This document shows positions 49,092 through 58,173 of a stretch of 64,000 nucleotides of DNA, piece after piece. Position 1 is the first letter of the stretch. The number at the start of each line of letters is the position of its first letter. The translations under genes were made by a program, and so were the position numbers. Source of the DNA: CAG-390 sp045633005 (GTDB lineage Bacteria > Bacillota > Clostridia > Oscillospirales > CAG-272); assembly GCA_045633005.1 (NCBI GenBank), contig JAZQXT010000080.1, forward strand, positions 24,773 through 88,772. Reading direction: 5' to 3'. The notes below the pieces were generated by a model, which did not search any database, was not told the DNA's origin, and saw only the letters and a list, made by a program, of their open reading frames with translations.

Positions 49092-50393
49092 ATGAACAAA
49101 ATATTAAAGATACTTGTAATCGCACTTTGCCTTGCAATGCTCGCAAGTCTTGCGGCGTGCAACAGCACAGACGGTAATGAAATTACCACGCCGAGCGACA
49201 CTACTCCGAGCGCAACCACGCCCGCCGAAACTACTCCCACGCCCGAAACCGAGCCGCCAAAGCCCGAGCGCGAAAAGATGGAATACTTTAAGAACTACGT
49301 TTCAAACACGCTCGCAGGAACGTCCAATCAGCTTTATTTCGACAACTCGTCCGCCAATGGTGGCGTTAGCGAGGGAATGATGTTTTATAAGGCGACGGTT
49401 GGCGGCGAATTTGAGTATTCCGTTCTGTTCTCAAACTCCATTGACTCCACCTACGCAAGCGGCAACAGCGGCGTGCCGAATATGAAGCTTGACGATTTTG
49501 AGATCACGGGAGTCAAGCTTGGCGTTCTCGGCGGCAAGGAGTTGACCAACCCGCAAAACGCCGAGGGCAAAATGACTCTTGTGAGCACCGCCGTGTCGAA
49601 GTACACGCACACCAACGGCGTTACCTACTTTGAAACTGCCCCCGTCAAGCTGAACGCGGCGGCAGACGATTATATAGCCGTTGCGGTAGAGTTCAAGGGC
49701 TCGCGCGTTCCCTGCCACGTTGAATCGCTCATCCCGTCCTACAAGAAGGAAGGCGGAAGCTGGAAATCAAGCAAGGATGTTCCCCTTGCCAATATGGTCG
49801 GCATCAAGAGAGACGTCAAGGCTACCGTTGCGTACCTTGGCGACTCGATAACTCAGGGCATCGGCGTTGGACAAAACAATTACGTTTTCTGGAACGCCAT
49901 TACGTCCAAAAAGCTCGGCAACGATTATGCGTACTGGAATCTGGGCATCGGATACGCAAGATGCAAGGACGCCGCGACCGACGGCTCGTGGCTGTTCAAG
50001 GCAAAGCAGGCTGACTACGTCGTAGTCTGTCTCGGTGTTAACGACATAAGCTCCGACAAGGCTACGGGAACACAGCTGTGCCAAAATCTTAAAAAGGTCG
50101 TAGACAAGCTGAACGAGGCGGGATGCGAGGTCATCCTTCAAACCGTTCCGCCCTACACAAGCTACAACGATAACGGAATCAAGACTTGGTACACCGCAAA
50201 CGATTACATCCGAAACGAGCTGTCGAAAAGCGTCGTGGCTGTATTTGACCAGACGGAGCTTCTTATGACCGACAAAAAGCTGCCCAACGTAGTGCGCTAC
50301 GGCGGACACCCCAGCAAATTCGGTTGCAAGATTTGGGGCGAGGAGCTTTATAAGTTCCTTATCGCAAACGTTGATGAATTCAAGGCAAATTAA
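49092..50393 (+). CDS. SGNH/GDSL-type esterase lipoprotein
   Basis: 433 residues. The lipobox LAAC gives Cys23, and a Thr/Pro linker extends to about 62. An N-terminal beta domain of unknown type precedes the SGNH hydrolase from about residue 245. The catalytic Ser is in AYLGDSITQG, the oxyanion Asn in LGVNDISS, and the Asp/His pair in RYGGHPSKFG. It probably deacetylates carbohydrate. Together with the preceding glycosidase it suggests surface glycan processing. 39-bp gap from its neighbour. Confidence 0.87.
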   Translation: MNKILKILVIALCLAMLASLAACNSTDGNEITTPSDTTPSATTPAETTPTPETEPPKPEREKMEYFKNYVSNTLAGTSNQLYFDNSSANGGVSEGMMFYKATVGGEFEYSVLFSNSIDSTYASGNSGVPNMKLDDFEITGVKLGVLGGKELTNPQNAEGKMTLVSTAVSKYTHTNGVTYFETAPVKLNAAADDYIAVAVEFKGSRVPCHVESLIPSYKKEGGSWKSSKDVPLANMVGIKRDVKATVAYLGDSITQGIGVGQNNYVFWNAITSKKLGNDYAYWNLGIGYARCKDAATDGSWLFKAKQADYVVVCLGVNDISSDKATGTQLCQNLKKVVDKLNEAGCEVILQTVPPYTSYNDNGIKTWYTANDYIRNELSKSVVAVFDQTELLMTDKKLPNVVRYGGHPSKFGCKIWGEELYKFLIANVDEFKAN

Positions 50394-50399
50394 ACAGCA

Positions 50400-50445
50400 A
50401 ACAGCCGATATGGAACGTCCATATCGGCTGTTTGATATTTTTTTA
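50400..50445. terminator. Bidirectional terminator
   Basis: AACAGCCGATATGGA/TCCATATCGGCTGTT (15 bp, 3-nt loop) followed by GATATTTTTTT, between the convergent esterase and thrS. Confidence 0.9.
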
Positions 50446-50451
50446 TTTAGT

Positions 50452-52386
50452 TCAGTCAAGCTTAAGGGTGCGAACGTCCTCAAGAGCTTTGAGAAGGAAT
50501 TCGTCCACCGAAAGTGCGCCAAGGTCTACTGCGGCGCGGGTTCTGACGGCTACCTTGCCCTCTGCGGCTTCCTTTTCACCGACGACGAGCATATAGGGAA
50601 CCTTTTCAAGCTGTGCCTGACGGATCTTATATCCGATCTTCTCGTTTCTCGCGTCGACCTCGGTACGAATGCCTGCCGCTTCAAGTCTTTCGCGGACGGA
50701 GCGAGCGTATTCCTCATGCTCAACGCCGATGGGAAGAACTCTTACCTGCTCGGGTGCCATCCACATAGGCAGTGCGCCTGCGAATTTTTCAAGAACGAGA
50801 GCGAGCGTGCGCTCGTAGCAACCCATAGAGGTACGGTGGATGATGTAAGGAGTTACGCGCTTATCGTTGGAATCGGTATATTCCATACCGAACTTCTTTG
50901 CAAGAAGCATATCTATCTGAATGGTGATAAGAGTATCCTCTTTGCCGTGAACGTTCTTTATCTGAATATCGAGTTTAGGTCCGTAGAATGCCGCCTCGTC
51001 GATACCGATACTGTATTTGAGTCCGATGTGGTCAAGGATCTGCTTCATAACGCCCTGAGCCTCCTCCCACTGCTCGGGAGTGCCCTCGTACTTATCGGTA
51101 CGGGCGGGATCCCACTGTGAGAAGCGGTAGGTAACGTCGTCGGCAAGTCCTACTGCCTTAAGCATATAGTTTGCAAGCTCAAGACAGCCGCGGAACTCCT
51201 GCTCAAGCTGTTCGGGAGCGAGGATGAGGTGTCCCTCGGAAATGGTGAACTGACGAACGCGGATAAGTCCGTGCATCTCGCCCGAATCCTCGTTGCGGAA
51301 AAGCGTAGAGGTCTCGCCAAGGCGCATGGGAAGATCGCGGTAGGAGCGTTTCTTGTTAAGGAATACCTGATACTGGAAGGGGCAGGTCATGGGGCGCAGA
51401 GCGAGGCATTCCTTCGACTCGTCGTGGGGTTCGCCGAGAATGAACATACCGTCAAGGTAGTGATCCCAGTGTCCCGAAATGCGATAAAGATCGCGCTTTG
51501 CCATAAGGGGCGTTTTGGTAAGGAGATAGCCGCGGCGGCGCTCCTCGTCCTCAACGAAGCGCTGAAGGACCTGAATGGTCTTTGCGCCCTTGGGAAGCAT
51601 TACGGGAAGTCCCTGACCGATGCTGTCGACGGTGGTAAAGTATTCAAGCTCGCGTCCGATCTTATTGTGGTCACGCTTCTTTGCCTCCTCAACGGCGGTA
51701 AGGTATGCGTTCATCTCCTCCTTGGAGGGATATGCGATACCGTAAACGCGCTGGAGCATCTTGTTGGACTGGTCACCCTTCCAATACGCGCCCGTGCACT
51801 GCGTAAGCTTGACGGCGCGGACGGTAGCCGTGGAGAAAAGGTGAGGACCTGCACAAAGGTCGGTGAACTCGCCCTGACGGTAGAAGCTGATAACGGCATC
51901 CTCGGGAAGCTCCTCGATAAGCTGAACCTTGTAAGGCTCTTCCTTTTCGGTCATAAAGGCAATAGCCTCGGCGCGGGGAAGCTCAAAGCGCTCGATCTTA
52001 AGATTTTCGCGCATGATCTTCTTCATCTCGTTTTCGATATTTTTAAGTATATCCTGCGTAAAGGAGATGTCGCTGTCGAAATCGTAATAATAGCCGTTGT
52101 CAACGGCGGGACCAATGGTGAGCTTGGTTTCGGGGTAGAGGCGCTTTACTGCCTGCGCGAGAATGTGCGCGGCGGTGTGGCGATATACGCGCTTGCCCTC
52201 GTCGTCTGCAAAGGTGTAAAGAACGACTTCGTCACCGTCGGCAATAGGGACGGTCATTGCGACCGTTTTTCCGTTAAGGCTTGCGGCGATATGTGCTCTC
52301 TCGGCAACGCCTGCCTCGGACGCCGCCTCAAAAACTGTAGTTGCGTTTTCTACGGAATACTCTACTCCGTTGATCTTGATATTCAT
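50452..52386 (-). CDS. thrS: Threonyl-tRNA synthetase
   Basis: 644 residues, the usual length. The TGS domain (residues 1-62) is followed by the editing domain with HTAAHILAQAVKRLYP near 71 and the zinc-like LCAGPHLFS near 178. The class II core carries motif 1 (PLMAKRDLYRISGHWDHYLDGMF region), TCPFQYQVFLN near 330 and motif 2 around RLGETSTLFRNEDSGEMHGLIRVRQF (about 352-377). A C-terminal anticodon-binding domain completes it. Controlled by an upstream T-box. Confidence 0.97.
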   Translation of the reverse strand: MNIKINGVEYSVENATTVFEAASEAGVAERAHIAASLNGKTVAMTVPIADGDEVVLYTFADDEGKRVYRHTAAHILAQAVKRLYPETKLTIGPAVDNGYYYDFDSDISFTQDILKNIENEMKKIMRENLKIERFELPRAEAIAFMTEKEEPYKVQLIEELPEDAVISFYRQGEFTDLCAGPHLFSTATVRAVKLTQCTGAYWKGDQSNKMLQRVYGIAYPSKEEMNAYLTAVEEAKKRDHNKIGRELEYFTTVDSIGQGLPVMLPKGAKTIQVLQRFVEDEERRRGYLLTKTPLMAKRDLYRISGHWDHYLDGMFILGEPHDESKECLALRPMTCPFQYQVFLNKKRSYRDLPMRLGETSTLFRNEDSGEMHGLIRVRQFTISEGHLILAPEQLEQEFRGCLELANYMLKAVGLADDVTYRFSQWDPARTDKYEGTPEQWEEAQGVMKQILDHIGLKYSIGIDEAAFYGPKLDIQIKNVHGKEDTLITIQIDMLLAKKFGMEYTDSNDKRVTPYIIHRTSMGCYERTLALVLEKFAGALPMWMAPEQVRVLPIGVEHEEYARSVRERLEAAGIRTEVDARNEKIGYKIRQAQLEKVPYMLVVGEKEAAEGKVAVRTRAAVDLGALSVDEFLLKALEDVRTLKLD

Positions 52387-52416
52387 AGTTTTTCTCCTTG
52401 GAAAATAATTTTTTAT

Positions 52417-52598
52417 GAAAAATCACCCCGACAGCTCTCGCTGTCGGGGTGCTTTATAAGCACGGTTCCACCCGCATTTTTAACTCTGAAAAATATTAAA
52501 GCTGACACAGCGGTGGTACTCTTGCGACGCTTCGACGGGAGCTTTCACCTCTCCTCCCTCTCTGTTGACGTTGCCATCGCAGAGCGTGTCCTCTGCAT
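52417..52598 (-). promoter_or_regulatory. T-box riboswitch of thrS
   Basis: On the minus strand GCGGGTGGAACCGTG (T-box motif, about 52461-52475) precedes the terminator CACCCCGACAGC/GCTGTCGGGGTG (52424-52435, 52440-52451) and a T run. Stem I has AGAGAG, the distal stem GGGAG/CTCCC, and the likely specifier ACC in AGTACCACC, a Thr codon, as expected for the downstream gene. Confidence 0.93.
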
Positions 52599-52604
52599 AT
52601 TCGA

Positions 52605-52633
52605 ATTATACATCAAAAGCCCCTTGTTGTCAA
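52605..52633 (-). promoter_or_regulatory. Promoter of the thrS T-box transcript
   Basis: Perfect TTGACA (52628-52633) and TATAAT (52605-52610), 17 bp apart on the minus strand, just behind the mgsA stop. Confidence 0.85.
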
Positions 52634-52646
52634 GGCGTTTTGAAAA

Positions 52647-53057
52647 TTATTTGTTATGTCTTGGGTTAACGAACTGACGCCAATCGAGGTCGCCGCGGTC
52701 AAGGGCAATGATAAGCGCCTCCGCAGAGCCGAGGTTGGTGGCAAACGGAACGTTATACATATCGCAAAGGCGAAGAAGCTGATGCGATTTCGTGTCAAAA
52801 ACGGAATCGGGGCGGGTATCCCTGAAATCGATAAGAAGGTCTATCTCATTATAGGATATCCTCTGCGCAAGCTGCTCCTCTCCTCCGAGGTCGCCCGACA
52901 AAAGCCTTTCTATCTCAAGTCCCGTGGCATCTGCAATATATTTTGCGGTACTGCTGGTAGCGCAAATATTGTGCTTGCAGAGTATTCCGCAATATGAAAT
53001 ACAAAGCTCTGCCATAAGTTCTTTTTTCGTATCGTGGGCAACAATAGCTATTTCCAT
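52647..53057 (-). CDS. mgsA: Methylglyoxal synthase
   Basis: 136 residues. Typical features: IAIVAHDTKKELM at the start, SGDLGGEEQLAQRI near residue 54 (phosphate binding), LIDFRDTRPDS near 75 with catalytic Asp, and PFATNLGSAEALI near 102. It converts dihydroxyacetone phosphate to methylglyoxal, an overflow bypass of lower glycolysis under phosphate limitation. It is 24 bp behind the MinD-like gene; an association of mgsA with min/rod genes is familiar in Clostridia. Confidence 0.95.
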   Translation of the reverse strand: MEIAIVAHDTKKELMAELCISYCGILCKHNICATSSTAKYIADATGLEIERLLSGDLGGEEQLAQRISYNEIDLLIDFRDTRPDSVFDTKSHQLLRLCDMYNVPFATNLGSAEALIIALDRGDLDWRQFVNPRHNK

Positions 53058-53081
53058 TTTTAGTCCTTTCTTTTTGGTCGG

Positions 53082-53906
53082 TTACGTATAAAGTAATTTC
53101 CTGCGTTTTTTCTCGGAAACATACGACATCAGCGGCACGCGCTCGTCACACAAGCGGCGTGCGGTCTCGTCAAATGCGGCGCGCGCGCCCTCCTTATCTC
53201 TGCGAAGCTCACTTGCAAGCTTTCCCTTTTCCTGCGCAAGCTCAAGGCGGCGGCTTTCGGGAATAACTCCGATAAGGGGGATGTGCGTCTTATCTATCAG
53301 CTCGTTAAGCCCTGGGCGGTTGCCCGCAAGCACCTCGTCGCTGTCGTATCGGTTGATAAGCAAAAGCTGTTTGGTTACTCCAAGCTCCTCCAAAACGTAG
53401 CCCGTTTTTTCAGCACCTCTTACCGACGTGGGCTGATGAGAAGCCACGATAAGCGCACAGCTCGCAACGTGAGCAACGAGAGTAAGCGTATCGTCCGACG
53501 TTCCGGGGGTATCTATCATAACGATATCGGCGCTGAAATATTCTGCCGCATTCGTTACGGCGCTTGAAAATTCTTCGGGAGTGAAGCTATCCCTTTTGAT
53601 AAGCGGAGCGGGAATGAAGCCAAGCGAGAAATTGCGTGGGTCGTTAAGGATAGCCTGAGCGGGAGTCGCCCTGCCCATAACGAGATCGCAAATATCAAAA
53701 AGCACCTTGTCCTCGCAACCGAAGATCAGGTCAAGGCTTCGGTTTGAAAAGTCGCAATCGACCACAAGCACCCTCTTGCCAAGCGTCGCAAGCGACATAG
53801 CGAGATTCGCCGTAGCGGTGGACTTACCGACGCCGCCCTTGCAGGAGGTCACAATACAATAGCTTCGTGCTTTTCCGCCGTTTGTGGCAGACACACCGTA
53901 ATGCAT
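53082..53906 (-). CDS. MinD/ParA-family ATPase
   Basis: 274 residues from ATG 53906 behind GGGGAGG. The deviant Walker A CKGGVGKSTATANLA is at about residues 22-36 after a 16-residue extension; VLVVDCDFSNRSLD and IVMIDTPG complete the site. Closest by feel to MinD, but the extension, low conservation in the switch region and absence of minC/minE next door leave a MinD-like or FlhG/ParA-like orphan possible. The C-terminal SEKKRRKLLYT could be a membrane-touching basic end. Confidence 0.75.
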   Translation of the reverse strand: MHYGVSATNGGKARSYCIVTSCKGGVGKSTATANLAMSLATLGKRVLVVDCDFSNRSLDLIFGCEDKVLFDICDLVMGRATPAQAILNDPRNFSLGFIPAPLIKRDSFTPEEFSSAVTNAAEYFSADIVMIDTPGTSDDTLTLVAHVASCALIVASHQPTSVRGAEKTGYVLEELGVTKQLLLINRYDSDEVLAGNRPGLNELIDKTHIPLIGVIPESRRLELAQEKGKLASELRRDKEGARAAFDETARRLCDERVPLMSYVSEKKRRKLLYT

Positions 53907-54004
53907 TGGCAAATACCTCCCCGATAATATTATTAATCCTATTATAGCACATCTTTTGCCGCCGTGTCAATCGAAATGCAGAACTTTTTGTCGTCTAAAA
54001 AGAA

Positions 54005-54038
54005 AATTTCCGCGCAAAGCTACTTCTTTGCGCGGAAA
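54005..54038 (-). terminator. Terminator of the nagB-DUF436 unit
   Basis: TTTCCGCGCAAAG/CTTTGCGCGGAAA (54007-54019, 54026-54038), followed on the minus strand by TTTTCTTTTT. Confidence 0.88.
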
Positions 54039-54041
54039 AGA

Positions 54042-54593
54042 TCACATAGGATATTTTGCTCGCTCGCCGCCGATAAGCTTCGGGCGGGTGCGCGCGGTAA
54101 CGACACTTGCCTCGCCAAGTCTCGTTACGCTTGTGCGCACGGGAACGGCAACTGCCTTCAGATGCATACCGATAAGGGTAAGACCTATATCTATACCCGC
54201 GTGGGCGCTGATGCTCTCAACGGCGCAGGGCGCGTCAAAGCCTGCCCAAACGCGCGTAGCCCAAGAGCCGCCCGCGTGGGGCTGAGGAAGCACGCAGACC
54301 TCGCAAAGACCGTACTTTTCTGCGCACGCGCGCTCAACTATTATAGCGCGGTTAAGATGCTCACAGCACTGCGCCGCGAGGAATATTCCCTTCTCACGAA
54401 GAATAGGGCTAAATGCATCAAATATCGCATCTGCCGCGTCGGCAGACGAGTTCTTGCCGATAGTACCGCCCGCCACCTCCGAGGTGGAGCAACCAACCAC
54501 GAGGATATCACCCGCGCGAAGTCCTGCCGCATCAAGAAGCTCAAGAAGGAGCTTTTCTGCATCTTTTTTTACGTTTTCATAAAATTCTTTCAT
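54042..54593 (-). CDS. DUF436 (YwlG-type) protein
   Basis: 183 residues from ATG 54593, 21 bp after the nagB stop; a TTG 18 nt further upstream gives no better SD. Conserved blocks: LVVGCSTSEVAGGTIGKNSS near residue 33-52, AAQCCEHLNRAI near 73 and PHAGGSWATRVW near 104. The family is widespread in Firmicutes with no established function; its conserved cysteines and histidine suggest catalysis. It shares the transcript with nagB. Confidence 0.85.
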   Translation of the reverse strand: MKEFYENVKKDAEKLLLELLDAAGLRAGDILVVGCSTSEVAGGTIGKNSSADAADAIFDAFSPILREKGIFLAAQCCEHLNRAIIVERACAEKYGLCEVCVLPQPHAGGSWATRVWAGFDAPCAVESISAHAGIDIGLTLIGMHLKAVAVPVRTSVTRLGEASVVTARTRPKLIGGERAKYPM

Positions 54594-54614
54594 TTTCTTT
54601 TTCCGTTTCAAAAT

Positions 54615-55349
54615 TTAACCGTTATATGCGTCCTCATCGCAGAAGACGGTAAGTCCGTGATGTGCGCGAAGGAGTGTAACGGGAATTTCCGTTGTATATA
54701 CACCGCTAAAAAGCGCGGCGATAGCGTTGTGCTTACTCTTGCCCGAAGCTAAAAGCACGACGTTTTTTGCATTCATAATAGCGTCAATGCCCATAGTGAT
54801 AGCCCTACGCGGAACGTCTGCGACGCTATCAAAAAAGCGGGAGTTTGCGGCGACGGTATCTTCATTAAGCTCGGCAATATGCGTGCCGCCAACAAGGGAT
54901 GTGGCGGGCTCGTTAAAGCCGATATGCCCGTTCTTACCAACGCCGAGAAGCTGTAAATCAATGCCGCCCGCCTCGGCTATGCGGCGGTCGTATTCCGCAC
55001 AATAAGAGTGCGGATCGGCGCAAAGTCCGTCGGGAACGTTCGTGTTTGCCTTGTTTATATTAACGCGATCAAAAAGGTGGGTATTCATAAAATAGCGATA
55101 GCTTTGGGGGTGGTCGGGAGCCATAGGATAATATTCGTCAAGATTAAAGGTAGTAAGCCCCGAAAAATCAAGCGTGCCCGCGCGGTATTCTTCAACAAGA
55201 TGCTTGTACATTTCCACGGGAGTCGAGCCCGTAGCAAGTCCCAAAACTGCGTTGGGGTTACTTCTTATATATTCAGCAAAAAACTCTGCGGCACGGCGTG
55301 ACATATCATCGTAATCACGGCATACAACGATCCTTTCCGCTATACTCAT
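54615..55349 (-). CDS. nagB: Glucosamine-6-phosphate deaminase
   Basis: 244 residues. LGLATGSTPVEMY near residue 34 binds phosphate, FNLDEYYPM near 68 has the catalytic Asp, LLGVGKNGHIGFNEP near 132 includes the catalytic His/Asp region, and AITMGIDAIM is near 186. It turns glucosamine-6-P into fructose-6-P and ammonia, opposing GlmS. It is not linked to nagA, which heads another operon at 45780. SD AAGGATGG. Confidence 0.95.
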   Translation of the reverse strand: MSIAERIVVCRDYDDMSRRAAEFFAEYIRSNPNAVLGLATGSTPVEMYKHLVEEYRAGTLDFSGLTTFNLDEYYPMAPDHPQSYRYFMNTHLFDRVNINKANTNVPDGLCADPHSYCAEYDRRIAEAGGIDLQLLGVGKNGHIGFNEPATSLVGGTHIAELNEDTVAANSRFFDSVADVPRRAITMGIDAIMNAKNVVLLASGKSKHNAIAALFSGVYTTEIPVTLLRAHHGLTVFCDEDAYNG

Positions 55350-55386
55350 TTAGGTTTCCATCCTTTTGCTTTATTCACATAACACA

Positions 55387-55413
55387 AAAAAGGGCTCGTA
55401 AGAGCCCTTTTTA
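55387..55413. terminator. Terminator of rpsU
   Basis: AAAAAGGGCTC-GTAA-GAGCCCTTTTT; A and T runs on both sides, between nagB's upstream region and rpsU. Confidence 0.9.
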
Positions 55414-55424
55414 TAGACAAGTAA

Positions 55425-55601
55425 TTATTTATACTTGCGCTTTCTTGCGGCTTCGGATTTCTTCTTGCGCTTTACGCTGGGCTTCTCGTAATGCTCTCTC
55501 TTACGGAGCTCGGCGAGGACGCCTGAGCGAGCGCACTGTCTCTTGAAACGACGAAGAGCGCTATCAAGCGACTCGCCTTCTCTGACCTTTACTTCTGCCA
55601 T
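55425..55601 (-). CDS. rpsU: 30S ribosomal protein S21
   Basis: 58 residues. It starts MAEVKVREGESLDSALRRFK and has the hallmark CARSGVLAELRKREHYEKPS block and a basic tail (VKRKKKSEAARKRKYK). SD GGGAGGG at proper spacing. S21 sits by the anti-SD region of the 30S subunit. It has its own promoter and terminator, so it is expressed alone. Confidence 0.97.
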   Translation of the reverse strand: MAEVKVREGESLDSALRRFKRQCARSGVLAELRKREHYEKPSVKRKKKSEAARKRKYK

Positions 55602-55642
55602 TGTTTTTTCCCTCCCCTCGCCACTAAAAAATTAACATAAGT

Positions 55643-55671
55643 ATTATACATCATAAATTTCCCATTGTCAA
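55643..55671 (-). promoter_or_regulatory. Promoter of rpsU
   Basis: On the minus strand TTGACA (55666-55671) and TATAAT (55643-55648), 17 bp apart. Confidence 0.85.
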
Positions 55672-55701
55672 TAGAAAAATATGATTTTTTTGCGTTTTTT
55701 T

Positions 55702-55730
55702 ACGAAACCGAGCAAGACGCTCGGTTTCGT
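55702..55730 (-). terminator. Hairpin after leuS
   Basis: ACGAAACCGAGC/GCTCGGTTTCGT, 12 bp with a 5-nt loop, 10 bp behind the leuS stop. On the minus strand an A-rich rather than T-rich tract follows, so termination is uncertain; it may only stabilise the 3' end. Confidence 0.5.
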
Positions 55731-55739
55731 AAAACATTA

Positions 55740-58154
55740 TCACTTAACTACGATATTAACGATCTTGTTAGGAACGGCGATCTGCTTTACTACGGTCTTT
55801 CCCTCGATAGCGGCGGCAACGCGCTCGTCTGCCATTGCGGCGGCGATAGCGTCGTCCTTCGGGCAATCCACAGGAAGCATAATAGTGCCGCGAAGCTTAC
55901 CGTTGACCTGAACTGCTACCTCAACGGTAGAGTCGATGGTCTTTGCCTCGTCGTAGGTGGGCCACTCGGAGAGCGAGAGGAGTTTTGCGTTACCGAGCTT
56001 TTCGTTGATCTCCTCGCAAAGATGGGGAGCTACGGGGCAAAGAAGCTTGATGAATACGCTAAGCTCGTCGCGCGTGAGAGAGCCGTGGTCGAATATATCG
56101 TTGATGAGTCCCATAAGAGCCGCGATAGCGGTATTGAACTTCATCGCCTCATAGTCCTCGCTGACCTTCTTAATGGTCTTGTGGAAGGCACTTTCAAGCT
56201 CCGCAGTCGCGCCGCTTCCCTTTGCGATATCGTAAAGGTCGGCAACTCTGTCAAGGAATCTCTTGCATCCCTTAACGCTGCTTTCGGACCAAGGTGCGGC
56301 AGAGCCGTAGTCACCCATAAAGAGAATGTAAGTACGGAGAACGTCTGCACCGAACTCGTTTACAACGTCGTTGGGGTCAACTACGTTACCCTTGGACTTA
56401 CTCATCTTATCGCCGTCGGGGCCGAGGATGAGTCCCTGCGCCGTTCTCTTTGCATAGGGCTCGGCGGTGGGAACTGCTCCGATATCGTAAAGGAACTTAT
56501 GCCAGAAGCGAGAGTAGATCATATGGCGCGTAACGTGCTCCATACCTCCGTTGTACCAGTCGACGGGAAGCCAATAATCGAGCTTTGCGCTGTCGGCAAG
56601 AGCATCGTTGTTCTTCGGGTCGATGTAGCGCAGGAAGTACCAGGACGAACCAGCCCACTGAGGCATAGTATCGGTCTCGCGCTTGGCGGGCTTGCCGCAC
56701 TTGGGACACGTGCAGTTGACGTATTCCTCAATGCGAGCAAGGGGAGATTCGCCGCCCTGACCGGGGGCGAACTCCGTCATCTTGGGCAGGCGAAGCGGAA
56801 GCTCCTCGTAGGGAACGGGAACCATTCCGCAATGAGGACAATGAACGATCGGAATAGGCTCGCCCCAATATCTCTGACGGTTGAACGCCCAATCCTTCAT
56901 TTTATACTGAACGCCGCCCTCGCCCGTTCCGAGCTTTTGGAGCTCCTCAATCGCGCGACGGATGGAATCCTTCTTATTATTATATCCGTTAAGGAAGCCC
57001 GAGTTTACGACCTCGCCGTCGCCCGTGTACGCTTCCTTCTCGATATCGCCGCCCTTGATGACCTCGATAATGTCGATGCCGAACTTGCGGGCGAACTCAT
57101 AGTCGCGCGTATCGTGCGCGGGAACTGCCATTATCGCGCCCGTACCGTATCCCATCATAACGTAGTCCGCGATATAGATCGGGATCTCCTTGCCGTTTAT
57201 GGGGTTTATCGCGGTAAGACCGTCGATGCGAACACCCGTCTTTTCCTTGACGAGCTGGGTACGCTCAAACTCCGTCTTCTTTGCACATTCGGTGCGGTAA
57301 GCCTCGATATCAGCCATATTGGTGATACTATCGGCGTACTTATCAATAAGGGGATGTTCGGGAGCCATTACCATGAAGGTAACTCCGAAAAGGGTGTCGG
57401 GACGGGTGGTGTAGATGCGGAGCTTCTCCTCCTTACCCGCGAGCGCAAAGTTTACGAACGCGCCCTCGGAGCGTCCTATCCAGTTGACCTGCTGCTGCTT
57501 GATGTTGGGCAGATAGTCAACGCCGTCAAGACCGAAAAGGAGCTTGTCTGCGTACTCGGTGATGCGCAGATACCATACGTCCTTGGACTTCTGAATGATA
57601 TCGCTGTGGCAGATATCGCACTTGCCGCCCTGAGAGTCCTCGTTGGAAAGAACTACCTTACAAGAGGGGCAGTAGTTTACGAGCGCGGTGTCGCGGAAGG
57701 CAAGTCCTGCCTCGAACATCTTAAGGAATATCCACTGAGTCCACTTGTAGTAGTCCTCCTCGGTGGTGTCGACGACGCGCTCCCAATCGAAAGCAAAGCC
57801 TACGCGGCGAAGCTGAGAGGTGAACTTTTCAATATTCTTATCCGTAACGGCACGGGGGTGCATACCCGTCTTTATAGCGTAGTTCTCGGTGGGCAGACCG
57901 AATGCGTCAAAGCCCATGGGGAACATTACGTTGTAGCCCTCCATACGGCGCTTACGCGAAACGACCTCCAGACCTGAATACGCCTTGATATGACCTACGT
58001 GCATTCCCGCTCCGCTGGGGTACGGGAACTCGACGAGTGCGTAGAACTTCTTCTTTTCAGAGCCGGCCTCGCCCGGATCTGCGGCACGGAATGCGCCCTC
58101 TGCATCCCATCTGTCCTGCCATTTCTTTTCTATCTCGCTGAAATTGTACTTCAT
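55740..58154 (-). CDS. leuS: Leucyl-tRNA synthetase
   Basis: 804 residues. The HIGH motif is in YPSGAGMHVGHIKAYS (near residue 45), zinc cysteines CPSC and CDIC lie near 158-178, the CP1 editing domain has TTRPDTLFGVTFM near 230, and KMSKSKGN is near 565. A class I anticodon domain follows. It charges tRNA-Leu, one of which (CAA) lies at 3046. It has no T-box and is the last gene of the smc-ftsY-...-rsfS run. Confidence 0.97.
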   Translation of the reverse strand: MKYNFSEIEKKWQDRWDAEGAFRAADPGEAGSEKKKFYALVEFPYPSGAGMHVGHIKAYSGLEVVSRKRRMEGYNVMFPMGFDAFGLPTENYAIKTGMHPRAVTDKNIEKFTSQLRRVGFAFDWERVVDTTEEDYYKWTQWIFLKMFEAGLAFRDTALVNYCPSCKVVLSNEDSQGGKCDICHSDIIQKSKDVWYLRITEYADKLLFGLDGVDYLPNIKQQQVNWIGRSEGAFVNFALAGKEEKLRIYTTRPDTLFGVTFMVMAPEHPLIDKYADSITNMADIEAYRTECAKKTEFERTQLVKEKTGVRIDGLTAINPINGKEIPIYIADYVMMGYGTGAIMAVPAHDTRDYEFARKFGIDIIEVIKGGDIEKEAYTGDGEVVNSGFLNGYNNKKDSIRRAIEELQKLGTGEGGVQYKMKDWAFNRQRYWGEPIPIVHCPHCGMVPVPYEELPLRLPKMTEFAPGQGGESPLARIEEYVNCTCPKCGKPAKRETDTMPQWAGSSWYFLRYIDPKNNDALADSAKLDYWLPVDWYNGGMEHVTRHMIYSRFWHKFLYDIGAVPTAEPYAKRTAQGLILGPDGDKMSKSKGNVVDPNDVVNEFGADVLRTYILFMGDYGSAAPWSESSVKGCKRFLDRVADLYDIAKGSGATAELESAFHKTIKKVSEDYEAMKFNTAIAALMGLINDIFDHGSLTRDELSVFIKLLCPVAPHLCEEINEKLGNAKLLSLSEWPTYDEAKTIDSTVEVAVQVNGKLRGTIMLPVDCPKDDAIAAAMADERVAAAIEGKTVVKQIAVPNKIVNIVVK

Positions 58155-58173
58155 AGCTTTTCTCCCAAGTGAT

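Noticed and set aside
55702..55730. Standard intrinsic terminator for leuS
   Set aside because: The stem is strong but the following bases on the coding strand are A-rich, not T-rich; kept only as a low-confidence hairpin.
55665..57977. Long open frame antisense to leuS
   Set aside because: It has no SD or family features and mirrors leuS codon bias; equally long antisense frames lie over proS (17068-18504), thrS (51229-52677) and glmS (3449-4381). These are shadows.
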